Shown here piece after piece: positions 22,747 through 30,513 of a DNA stretch of 64,000 nucleotides. The stretch covers positions 186,001 to 250,000 of the forward strand of contig NZ_SELD02000006.1 of NCBI RefSeq assembly GCF_004923205.2, read 5' to 3'. This DNA is from Paracoccus aeridis. Lineage in GTDB: Bacteria > Pseudomonadota > Alphaproteobacteria > Rhodobacterales > Rhodobacteraceae. A model generated the notes under the pieces. It saw only the letters and a list, made by a program, of their open reading frames with translations, did no database searches and had not been told where the DNA came from. Made by a program: the position numbers and the translations under genes. The stretch's first letter is position 1. The number at the start of each line of letters is the position of its first letter.

Positions 22747-23719
22747 ACTTTTCCTTGTTGGCCGTCTCGTCGGCCATCAGCCTGGCGGCGTCCAGCGGCA
22801 GCACCTTAAGCGATGCGGGCTGCGGATACCCCTCCGGGACGGCCATCCCGTCGATGATCGGGAAATAGCCCTGCGCGACCGACTGTTCCTGCGCGGCCCG
22901 CGACAGCTGCCAGTCGACGAAGGCCTTCGCACCCTCCTCGTTGTCGGTGCCCTTCAGGATGGCGACCGGCTGGGTAATGGCGCTGACGCCCTGCTCGGGC
23001 CACGCGAAGGCCACCGGGGATCCTTCCTTGGCCGCGTTCATCGCCATGTATTCGACGATGATCCCGTAGGCCTTCTCGCCGCGGGCGACCGCTTCCATCA
23101 CGGTACCGTTGCCCTGCCCCGCGACGGCGCCCTTGTCGGCCAGCGCCTCGTAATACGCCCACCCGAACTCCGGCTGCTGGACCATCGTGCCGACGTGGAT
23201 CACCGCCGCTCCGGAATAGAGCGGGCTCGGCATGATCAGGGACGAGGCGACGTCGTCGGCCTTGAGGTCGTCCCACGACACGGGCGCGGTCTTCACCATG
23301 TCGGTGTTGTAGACGATGCCGGTGGTGATCAGCTTGGTGCCGAAGAAGGTCCTGTCGGGGTCGACGACCGCGGCGGGTATGCCGTCCAGCGGCGCATCCG
23401 CGTAGGCCAGCAGACGGTCGTCCTGCTTCAGCTGCGTCATCGCGACGGCGTCGGCGATCAGCAGCACGTCGGCGGGCGACGATCCGGCCGCGAACTCGGC
23501 CTGCAGCTTCGACATCAGCTCGGTCGTGCCGGTGCGGAAGATCTCGACCTTGACGTCGGGGTAGTCCTTGTTGAACTCGGCCACGACCTGCGCCATCTGC
23601 TCCTGCGGCTGCGAGGTGTAAACCGTGATCTGGCCCGAGGCGGCCGCGAAGGCGGCGCCCGACAGGCCGAGGCCGGCTAGCGCGGTCAGGGCGAATGCGG
23701 CGTGGCGGACATGGGTCAT
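22724..23719 (-). CDS. ABC transporter periplasmic substrate-binding protein (iron(III)-type)
   Basis: The 331-residue precursor has a signal peptide ending near GAAFA (residues 1-26). The mature start ASGQITVYTSQPQEQMAQVV is the hallmark of the FbpA/AfuA-like and 2-aminoethylphosphonate-binding family. Later family stretches are PADVLLIADAVAMTQL, TGIVYNTDMV and GYFPIIDGM. I do not see the paired C-terminal tyrosines that bind iron in FbpA, so iron is only the leading guess; phosphonate or thiamine-related ligands remain possible. An AGGAG Shine-Dalgarno precedes ATG 23719. It sits between its ATPase and permease genes. Confidence 0.85.
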   Translation of the reverse strand: MTHVRHAAFALTALAGLGLSGAAFAAASGQITVYTSQPQEQMAQVVAEFNKDYPDVKVEIFRTGTTELMSKLQAEFAAGSSPADVLLIADAVAMTQLKQDDRLLAYADAPLDGIPAAVVDPDRTFFGTKLITTGIVYNTDMVKTAPVSWDDLKADDVASSLIMPSPLYSGAAVIHVGTMVQQPEFGWAYYEALADKGAVAGQGNGTVMEAVARGEKAYGIIVEYMAMNAAKEGSPVAFAWPEQGVSAITQPVAILKGTDNEEGAKAFVDWQLSRAAQEQSVAQGYFPIIDGMAVPEGYPQPASLKVLPLDAARLMADETANKEKFADLFGG

Positions 23720-23811
23720 GGATCTTTGCTCCTGCATCAGTCGACGGCTTCTAGCGCGGGGGCCTGAAGGATTCGTGACAGAAATGGCCGAAAACGGGGG
23801 CGTGCGCATCC

Positions 23812-24927
23812 TCATTCGGCGGCGGCGCGCAGGCGGGCCGCGGGCCCTGGCAGGACGGCCGGCGCCTCGCCGCTGCCCGCGCGGGCTTCGCGCGCCAGCA
23901 CCCAGCCGCCCCGGATGGCGACGCGGATCGGCTCGCCCACGGCGGCCGGGCGGTCCAGCCGCAGCGACAGCGGGTCGGCGGCAGGCATGTCGTCCAGAAG
24001 CACCTCGGCCACGCGATAGCCGTCCTCGAAACGGGTGGCGCTGACGCGTGCTGGCAGCCCGCCCGGGTCGGGCCGAAGGTCGCGGGCGTGAAGGCACAGC
24101 CACCCCGGCCCCGGTCCCGCCTGCCCCGGCAGCGACAGGGTGGCGGCGCCGATCCGCACCGCGCAAAGGCCGTCCGCCGTGCGGCCCGTCACCTCGACCG
24201 GCAGGGTGCGGCCCTGCCCGATGAAGCGCGCCACCATCGGCGTCGCTGGGCGGTCGAACAGCCCGGCCGGTGTGCCGACCTGTTCCAGCCGGCCGCCGTC
24301 CATTACGCCGACGGTGTCGGCGACCGCCATCGCCTCGTTCTGGTCGTGGGTCACGAAGACCATCGTGCAGCCGGTGGCCGCGTGGATGCGGCGGAACTCG
24401 GCCAGCATGGCGTGTCGCAGATGCGCGTCGAGGTTCGCGAGCGGCTCGTCCAGCAGCAGGATGCGCGGCCGCGCGGCAAGGCTGCGGGCAAGCGCGACCC
24501 GCTGCCGCTGCCCGCCCGACAGCTCGTGCGGGCGGCGCGCGCCGAGGTCGTGCAGCCCCACCATCCGCAGCGCGTCGGCGACCCGCCCCTCGCGTTCCGC
24601 GCGGCCCAGGCGGTTCAGCCCGAACCCCACGTTGCCCGCGACCGTCATCGTGGGCCACAGCGCATAGGACTGGAACACCATCCCCAGCCGCCGCCGTTCG
24701 GGCGGCACGAAGACGCCCGGCCCGGCGACCTCGTCGCCGCCGAGCCAGAGCCGCCCCGCGTCCGGCCGCTCGAGCCCCGCGATCAGCCGCAGGAGCGTTG
24801 TCTTGCCGCAGCCCGAAGGGCCGAGCAGCGCGATGAAGCGGCCCGACCTGAGGCTGGCGGTCAGCCCGTCCACGGCGCGGGTGGCGCCGAAGCTGCGGGT
24901 CAGGTTCTCAAGGCGGATCTCGGTCAT
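23812..24927 (-). CDS. ABC transporter ATP-binding protein, FbpC/PotA-type
   Basis: The 371-residue ATPase shows Walker A GPSGCGKTT at about residues 36-44, Q-loop VFQSYALWPTMTV, signature LSGGQRQRVALARSL, Walker B ILLLDEPLANLD and switch FVTHDQNEAMAVAD. A C-terminal TOBE-like region (from about residue 240) is typical of iron, spermidine and thiamine importers. It energises import through the adjacent permease. It is the first gene of the operon, with a 92-base spacer before the binding-protein gene. About 50 bases separate it from the upstream ABC exporter, so a shared transcript is possible. Confidence 0.9.
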   Translation of the reverse strand: MTEIRLENLTRSFGATRAVDGLTASLRSGRFIALLGPSGCGKTTLLRLIAGLERPDAGRLWLGGDEVAGPGVFVPPERRRLGMVFQSYALWPTMTVAGNVGFGLNRLGRAEREGRVADALRMVGLHDLGARRPHELSGGQRQRVALARSLAARPRILLLDEPLANLDAHLRHAMLAEFRRIHAATGCTMVFVTHDQNEAMAVADTVGVMDGGRLEQVGTPAGLFDRPATPMVARFIGQGRTLPVEVTGRTADGLCAVRIGAATLSLPGQAGPGPGWLCLHARDLRPDPGGLPARVSATRFEDGYRVAEVLLDDMPAADPLSLRLDRPAAVGEPIRVAIRGGWVLAREARAGSGEAPAVLPGPAARLRAAAE

Positions 24928-24976
24928 CGGGCGCGTCTATCCTCGAGTTGTGACGTTCGCGTGAAGCCGGCGCGTG

Positions 24977-26677
24977 TCAGGACGCGAGCCCGGCATAGAC
25001 GCCGGCGCTGGCCGCGAGTTCCGCGTGGCTGCCGGTTTCCACGATCCGCCCGTCCTGCATGACGACGATGAGGTCGGCATGGCGGATCGTGGCGAGCCGG
25101 TGCGCGATGACCAGAGTGGTCCGGCCGACGGCGAGGGCCTCGAGCGCCGACTGGATCTCGCGCTCCGTCCGGGTGTCGAGCGCGCTGGTCGCCTCGTCCA
25201 GGATCAGGATCGGCGGGTTCTTGAGAAAGACGCGGGCGATGGCCACCCGCTGCTTCTGCCCGCCTGACAGCATCACCCCGCGCTCGCCCACGATCGTGTC
25301 GAGCCCCTCGGGCAGCGACGCGATCAGGGGGCCGAGCTGGGCGCGGGCCGCGGCCTCGACCACCTCCGCCTCGGTCGCGCCAAGGCGGCCATAGGCGATG
25401 TTGTCGCGCAGGCTGCCGCCGAACAGGAACACGTCCTGGCTCACCAGCCCGATCTGGCGGCGCAGGCTGTTCAGCGTCACCGCCCCGAGCGGCAGGCGGT
25501 CGACGGTGATCCGCCCCTGTGTCGGCTCGTAGAAGCGCGGCAGCAGCGCCAGGAGCGTCGTCTTGCCCGCGCCCGAGGGCCCGACGAAGGCGACCGTCTG
25601 GCCCGAGCGGATGGTCAGGTCGATCCCCGACAGGATCGGCCGGGCGGGGTCGTAGCCGAAGCCCACGCCCTCGAACACGATGTCGCCGCGCAGCGGCGGC
25701 GCCTCGACCGCGCCCTTGTCGTCGGCGATCTCTGGGTCGGTCGCGAGCAGCTCGAGATAGCGGCGGAAGCCCGCGATCCCCTTGGGATAGGTTTCGATCA
25801 CGGCCGCGATCTTTTCCAGCGGACGGTAGAAGACGCCGACCAGCAGCAGGAAGCCCACGTAGCCGCCGGTGGTCAGCTCGCCCCGCAGCACGAAGCTTGC
25901 GCCCAGGACCATGACGACGACCTGCACGAAGCGCAGCCCCATGTACTGCAGCGCGCTCGCCCCCGCCATGATGCGGTAGGCGTCCAGCTTCGTGGCGCGG
26001 TAGCGGGCGTTGTCGGCGGCGAACAGGTGGCTCTCGTGCGCCTCGTTCCCGAAGGCCTGCACGACCCGGACGCCGCCCAGCGCCTCTTCCAGGCGCACGT
26101 TGAAGTCGCCGACGCGGGAATAGATCGACTGCCAGGTCCGCGTCATCCGCCCGCCCGCGACGATCAGCAGCGCCATCATCGCCGGGACCAGCAGGGCGAC
26201 GATCAGGGCGAGCGTCGGGTGGACGAGGAACATCAGGACGAACGCGCCGGCGAAGGTCATCAGCGCGATGAACGCATCCTCCGGCCCGTGATGGGCGACC
26301 TCGCCGATTTCCTCCAGGTCGCGGGTCACGCGGGCGACCAGCTTGCCGGTGCGCGCGCGGTCGTACCAGCGCCAGCCGAGCCGCGTCAGGTGGTCGAAGG
26401 CGCGGGCGCGCATCTCGGTCTCGATGTTGATGCCGAGACGGTGGCCCCAGTAGATGACGATCGCCATGAGCGCGGTGTTGAGCGCGTAGATCGCCATCAG
26501 CCCGGCGGCGGCGGCCAGCGTCAGCGGCCAGTCGCCCCGCGGCAGCAGGTAGTCGATGAAGCCGGTGACGGCGAGCGGGAAGGCGAGTTCCAGCAGGCCC
26601 GACAGCACCGCGCAGCCGAAATCGACCCAGAACAGGCGCATGTGCGGTCGGTAGTAGGCGGCGAACTCGCGAAACAT
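24977..26677 (-). CDS. ABC-type exporter, fused membrane and ATPase domains
   Basis: This 566-residue half-transporter has six membrane segments in its first 300 residues. The nucleotide-binding domain then shows Walker A GPSGAGKTT, Q-loop GLVSQDVFLFGGSL, signature LSGGQKQRVAIARV, Walker B ILILDEATSALD and His switch VIAHRLATIRHAD. Such MsbA/LmrA-type proteins dimerise and export lipids, drugs or peptides. Its place between two importer clusters, downstream of the siderophore uptake genes, would allow a role in siderophore recycling or metal-related export, but nothing in the sequence shows the substrate. Confidence 0.88.
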   Translation of the reverse strand: MFREFAAYYRPHMRLFWVDFGCAVLSGLLELAFPLAVTGFIDYLLPRGDWPLTLAAAAGLMAIYALNTALMAIVIYWGHRLGINIETEMRARAFDHLTRLGWRWYDRARTGKLVARVTRDLEEIGEVAHHGPEDAFIALMTFAGAFVLMFLVHPTLALIVALLVPAMMALLIVAGGRMTRTWQSIYSRVGDFNVRLEEALGGVRVVQAFGNEAHESHLFAADNARYRATKLDAYRIMAGASALQYMGLRFVQVVVMVLGASFVLRGELTTGGYVGFLLLVGVFYRPLEKIAAVIETYPKGIAGFRRYLELLATDPEIADDKGAVEAPPLRGDIVFEGVGFGYDPARPILSGIDLTIRSGQTVAFVGPSGAGKTTLLALLPRFYEPTQGRITVDRLPLGAVTLNSLRRQIGLVSQDVFLFGGSLRDNIAYGRLGATEAEVVEAAARAQLGPLIASLPEGLDTIVGERGVMLSGGQKQRVAIARVFLKNPPILILDEATSALDTRTEREIQSALEALAVGRTTLVIAHRLATIRHADLIVVMQDGRIVETGSHAELAASAGVYAGLAS

Positions 26678-26704
26678 GGGGCCGTCCTACGGCGCGGGGT
26701 TCAC

Positions 26705-26874
26705 GCGGGCAACCCGGTGCGCCGGCCTCGTGCGGGGAAGCTTGCCCCGCTCGGGGACGCTGTGCGCCCGCCGACGCGCGCAGCCCGATGCGGCGCCTGC
26801 GCGGGCAATCCGGTGCGGGCGACGGGCGCGCCCGCCCACGCGCGCAGTCCGGCGCGCCCGCCTACGCAGGCAGG
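26705..26874. repeat. GC-rich imperfect direct repeats between the ABC exporter and fhuC
   Basis: Two families of repeats fill the 184-base spacer. CGCGGGCAA(C/T)CCGGTGCG occurs at 26705-26722 and 26800-26817. GCGCCCGCC(G/C)ACGCGCGCAG(C/T)CCG occurs at 26764-26787 and 26828-26851, with a degenerate third copy at 26854-26874. No gene is supported here. Confidence 0.6.
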
Positions 26875-27632
26875 GCGGCCGGGCGTCCCGACGCATCCGC
26901 CAGCACCTGCATCGGCAGGCCGTAGATCGCGGCCAGCGTCTCGGGCCGCATCAGGTCGGCGGGCGTGCCCTGCATCGCAAGCCGCCCCCCGCGCAGCGCC
27001 ACCACGTGGTCGCAGAACCGCGCGGCCATGTTCACGTCGTGAAGCACGATCACCGGGCTGCGGCCCTGGTCGTGGCACATGCGGCGGACGAGCGACAGCA
27101 CCTCGACCTGGTGGGCGATGTCGAGCGCGCTGATCGGCTCGTCCAGCAGAAGCGCGTGGGCGGCTTGCGCGACCATCATCGCAAGCCACGCCCGCTGCCG
27201 CTCTCCGCCCGAAAGGGTATCGACGAGGCGGCCCGCCAGCGGCTCCAGCGCGCATTCCGCCAGCGCCGCCGCAACCGCGGCGTCGTCCGTGGCCGAGAAG
27301 CGGCCCATCGCCCCGTGCCAGGGATAACGGCCGAGCGCGACCAGCTCGCGCACCGTCATCCCCTCGGCCGGGGGCGGGTGCTGGGGCAGGAACGCGAGGC
27401 GGCGGGCGTAGTCGCGGGGGCGCCAGTCGGCGAGCGCGCGATCCTCGAACCACGCCTGCCCCGCGGCCGGGGCGACCTGCCGGGCGAGGGCGCGGAGCAG
27501 CGTCGACTTGCCCGATCCGTTATGCCCGATCAGCGCGATCATCCGGCCCGCGGGCAGGTCCAGCGTCACCCCGTCCAGCAGCCTGCGTCCGGGCACGTCC
27601 ACCGACAGGTTCGCGATGCGGAACAGGGTCAT
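26862..27632 (-). CDS. fhuC: Iron-siderophore ABC transporter ATP-binding protein (FhuC/FecE type)
   Basis: The 256-residue ATPase carries Walker A GHNGSGKSTLLRALARQV at about residues 36-53, signature LSGGERQRAWLAMMVAQA, Walker B ALLLDEPISALDIAHQ and the switch region VIVLHDVNMAARFCDHVV. The DIAHQVEVL and RGGRL elements are characteristic of the FecCD-associated siderophore and haem importers. It powers import through the fused permease encoded upstream, whose stop overlaps its start by four bases (ATGA). It closes the receptor-fhuD-fhuB-fhuC operon. Confidence 0.92.
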   Translation of the reverse strand: MTLFRIANLSVDVPGRRLLDGVTLDLPAGRMIALIGHNGSGKSTLLRALARQVAPAAGQAWFEDRALADWRPRDYARRLAFLPQHPPPAEGMTVRELVALGRYPWHGAMGRFSATDDAAVAAALAECALEPLAGRLVDTLSGGERQRAWLAMMVAQAAHALLLDEPISALDIAHQVEVLSLVRRMCHDQGRSPVIVLHDVNMAARFCDHVVALRGGRLAMQGTPADLMRPETLAAIYGLPMQVLADASGRPAALPA

Positions 27633-29599
27633 CTGGTGGTCCTCATCAGCAGGAACAGAAGCCAGGGCGCGCCGAGCAGCGTGGCGAAAAGGCCCAGCGG
27701 CAGCTCATAGGGGAAACCCGCCATCCGCGCGCCGAAATCGGCGGCAAGCATCAGCCCCGCCCCGGCGAGCGCCGCGCCGGTCACGTGGTCGCCGGGCCGG
27801 GCAAGGCCCATGCGGCGCGCCATGTGCGGGGCCATCAGGCCGACGAAGCTCAAGGGGCCGACCAGCACCGTCGCGGCCCCGGTGCCGAGACCCGCCAGCA
27901 GGATCAGCGCCAGCCGCGCGGGGGCGAGGCGAAGGCCCAACCCCTGCGAGACGCCCGCCTCCAGCGGCAGCAGCGCAAGCCAGCGCCGCGCCGCCAGCGC
28001 CGACCCCCACGCGCCCAGCGCCAGCACCGCGAGCGAGGCCGCGCCCTGCGGCGTCACCCGCGCCGACGACCCGCTGAGCCACGCCAGCACCGCCCAGGCG
28101 CGCGCATCGCCCGACGCCATCAGCGCCGACAGCACCGCCGCCGCGAGCGACGACACCGCGATCCCCGCCAGCAGCACCCGTTCCGGCGGCATGTCGCGAC
28201 GGGCGGCGAACAGCGCGACCAGCGCAAGCGCCCCGGCCCCGCCGACCGCCGCCCCCGCGAGGGTCGCGGCCGTCCCCGGCGCCGCCAGCGCGAAGACCGC
28301 GGCGGCATAGCCCAGCGCGGCGCCGCCCGAGACGCCCAGCACCTCGGGCGAGGCGAGCGGGTTCGCGGTCAGCCGCTGCAGCACCGCCCCCGCGATCGCC
28401 AGCAGCGCGCCCGCGGCGGCCGCCGCCACCAGCCGGGGCAGGCGCATCGGCAGGAAGTCGCGCAGGCTCTGCCCGTCCAACACCGCCCAGCCGCCCGGCA
28501 CGCGGCCGATCCAGACCAGCACCAGCGCCGCCAGCGCGACGACAACCGCCATCACCGCCAGCGCCCGGCCCGGCCGGGCAAGCCGCGGGGCGCGGCCTTC
28601 GGCCGCCTCGGTCCCCGGCGGGGTCGAGCCGCGCAGGCGCGGCAGCAGCCAGATCAGCAGCGGCCCGCCGATCAGCCCGGTCAGCGCGCCCGCCGGAAAC
28701 ATCTCTCCCCCCGCGCCCGCGACCGCCAGCACCAGCCCGTCGCAGAGCGACAGGATCAGCGCGCCGATCAGGGGGGCGAGCCACAGCACATCCTCCATCC
28801 GGCGCGCGCCGAGCGTGCGGGCGAGCGCCGGCGCGGCAAGGCCGACGAAGCCGATCAGCCCCAGCTCGGCGGACACCGCGGCCGCCATCGCGACGGCAAG
28901 CGCCATGGCGGCCAGCCGCACCAGCGCCACGTTCAGCCCCAGCCCCGCCGCGCCCGCCGCGCCGAGCGACAGGACCCGCAGCGGCCGCGCGAGCAGCGCC
29001 GCGCCGACCGCCCCGCCCGCCAGCACCAGCGCCAGCGCGCGCACGCCGGACCAGTCCTGCTGCACCAGCGACCCGCCGTTCCAGATCACCAGCGAAAGAA
29101 GATATTCCCCCTGCGCCAGCGTGAACGCGGTCGCGACCGCCGACGCGGTCATCCCGACCAGCATCCCCGCGATCACCACCGTGACCGGCGCGAACCCCCT
29201 TCGCGCGCCGACTGCCATCACCAGAGCCGCCGCCGCCCCCGCGCCCGCAAAGGCGACCGGCCGGCGCCCGCCCGCCAGCAGGTCGGGCGCGAGGATCGTC
29301 GCCATCACCAGCGCCAGCTGCGCGCCGGACGAGATTCCGAGCGTCGTCGGGTCCGCCACCGGGTTGCGCAGCACCGCCTGGATCAGCGCCCCGGCAAGCC
29401 CGAGGACCGCGCCCGCGACCAGCGCGACCACCCCGCGCGGCATCAGCCCGAAAGCGAACATGATCTGGGAAAGCCCCATCTCCTCGGGCCGGAACGGCAG
29501 CGCGGGCCAGCCGCCGGGCGGCAGCAGCCGCAGCGCCGCGGCAAGCCACAGTGCCGCCGCCAGCAGCGCCGCGGCGGGAAGAAGGACGCGCGCCGTCAT
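27629..29599 (-). CDS. fhuB: Iron-siderophore ABC transporter permease, FhuB-type double-length
   Basis: The 656-residue protein contains two FecCD permease domains in tandem, as in FhuB (about 660 residues). The first half has GLAGALIQAVLRNPVADPTTLG, the second GAVLQRLTANPLASPEVLG; both are the conserved family loop. About twenty membrane segments are expected. It forms the inner-membrane channel for ferric hydroxamate-type siderophores together with the FhuC-like ATPase and FhuD-like binding protein. ATG 29599 gives the start MTARVLLPAAALLAAAL and overlaps the fhuD stop by four bases, and its own stop overlaps fhuC. Substrate choice within ferric siderophores is inferred. Confidence 0.92.
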   Translation of the reverse strand: MTARVLLPAAALLAAALWLAAALRLLPPGGWPALPFRPEEMGLSQIMFAFGLMPRGVVALVAGAVLGLAGALIQAVLRNPVADPTTLGISSGAQLALVMATILAPDLLAGGRRPVAFAGAGAAAALVMAVGARRGFAPVTVVIAGMLVGMTASAVATAFTLAQGEYLLSLVIWNGGSLVQQDWSGVRALALVLAGGAVGAALLARPLRVLSLGAAGAAGLGLNVALVRLAAMALAVAMAAAVSAELGLIGFVGLAAPALARTLGARRMEDVLWLAPLIGALILSLCDGLVLAVAGAGGEMFPAGALTGLIGGPLLIWLLPRLRGSTPPGTEAAEGRAPRLARPGRALAVMAVVVALAALVLVWIGRVPGGWAVLDGQSLRDFLPMRLPRLVAAAAAGALLAIAGAVLQRLTANPLASPEVLGVSGGAALGYAAAVFALAAPGTAATLAGAAVGGAGALALVALFAARRDMPPERVLLAGIAVSSLAAAVLSALMASGDARAWAVLAWLSGSSARVTPQGAASLAVLALGAWGSALAARRWLALLPLEAGVSQGLGLRLAPARLALILLAGLGTGAATVLVGPLSFVGLMAPHMARRMGLARPGDHVTGAALAGAGLMLAADFGARMAGFPYELPLGLFATLLGAPWLLFLLMRTTR

Positions 29600-30513
29600 C
29601 GGGGCGGCAGTCCGTTCGCAGGCGTGGTCAGCGCGGCGGAAATCAGCTCGGCGAAGCGCAGGCCCGCGAGCACGCCGCCATAGGCGCTCACGTCCGGCAG
29701 CACGTGGACGCGGCCGGCCGCGACGGCGGGCAGCGCGCGCCACAGGACGCTGCGCGAAAGCGCCGCCCGCGCGGCCACCGGCACGTCCGACACGATGACC
29801 AGCGTGGCGTCGGGGAAGTCGGCCAGCGTCTCCATCGGGACGGGCGCGAGAAAGGCGAACTGCGTCGGCTGGCGCCATGCGTTCCGCAGGCCGATCCGGG
29901 TCGCGACGCTGCCGAACAGGCTGTCCTCGCCGAAGGCGCGGAAATGGCGTGCATCGCCGATGTTGATGATGCAGACCGGCCGCCCGTCATGCGCCCGCAA
30001 CCGGGCGGCGGCGGCATCGAGCGCGGCCCCGGCCCGGTCCCGCGCGGCGATGCCGGCCGCCCGGTCCCCGACCGCCTCGGCCAGCCCGGTCAGCGCCGAC
30101 AGCGCGTTCGGCAGCGGCGGCTCGCCCGGCACGTAGAACGGCAGCGACATGACCGGCGCGATCGCGCGCATCCGCGGCTCGAGCGCGGTGTAGTAGGGCG
30201 AGGTCAGGATCAGGTCGGGCCGGACCAGCTGCAGCAGCTCGAAATTGGGCGAGCCCCGCAGGCCGAGGTCCACCACATCCCCGGGGATCCCGGGCGTCAC
30301 CGCGTCGGCGCGGAAACGGATCAGCTCGCAGGCGGCGACCGGCATGTGGCCGATGGCGACGGCGGTTTCCAGCATCGCCCAGTCGATCGCGGCCAGCCGG
30401 GGACCGCCCGCGCCCGTCGTGAAGGAAGGGCCGGCCAGCGCCCGCCCGCCTAGCAGCAGCCCGCCCGCCGCCAGCCCCAGGAACCCGCGGCGGGAAGGCG
30501 CGGGCCTGTTCAC
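29596..30513 (-). CDS. fhuD: Iron-siderophore ABC transporter substrate-binding protein (FhuD-like)
   Basis: The 305-residue protein has a probable Tat signal peptide: NRPAPSRRGFLGLAAGGLLL contains an SRRGFLG twin-arginine motif and the signal ends near RALAG. The rest fits the class III (BtuF/FhuD) binding-protein fold, with RLAAIDWAMLETAVAIG and LILTSPYYTALEPRM segments. It captures ferric siderophore in the periplasm and delivers it to FhuB. GTG 30513 was chosen because it overlaps the receptor stop by four bases (GTGA) and puts the signal peptide at the N-terminus. An RR signal is also reported for some FhuD/FepB relatives. Confidence 0.88.
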   Translation of the reverse strand: MNRPAPSRRGFLGLAAGGLLLGGRALAGPSFTTGAGGPRLAAIDWAMLETAVAIGHMPVAACELIRFRADAVTPGIPGDVVDLGLRGSPNFELLQLVRPDLILTSPYYTALEPRMRAIAPVMSLPFYVPGEPPLPNALSALTGLAEAVGDRAAGIAARDRAGAALDAAAARLRAHDGRPVCIINIGDARHFRAFGEDSLFGSVATRIGLRNAWRQPTQFAFLAPVPMETLADFPDATLVIVSDVPVAARAALSRSVLWRALPAVAAGRVHVLPDVSAYGGVLAGLRFAELISAALTTPANGLPPR

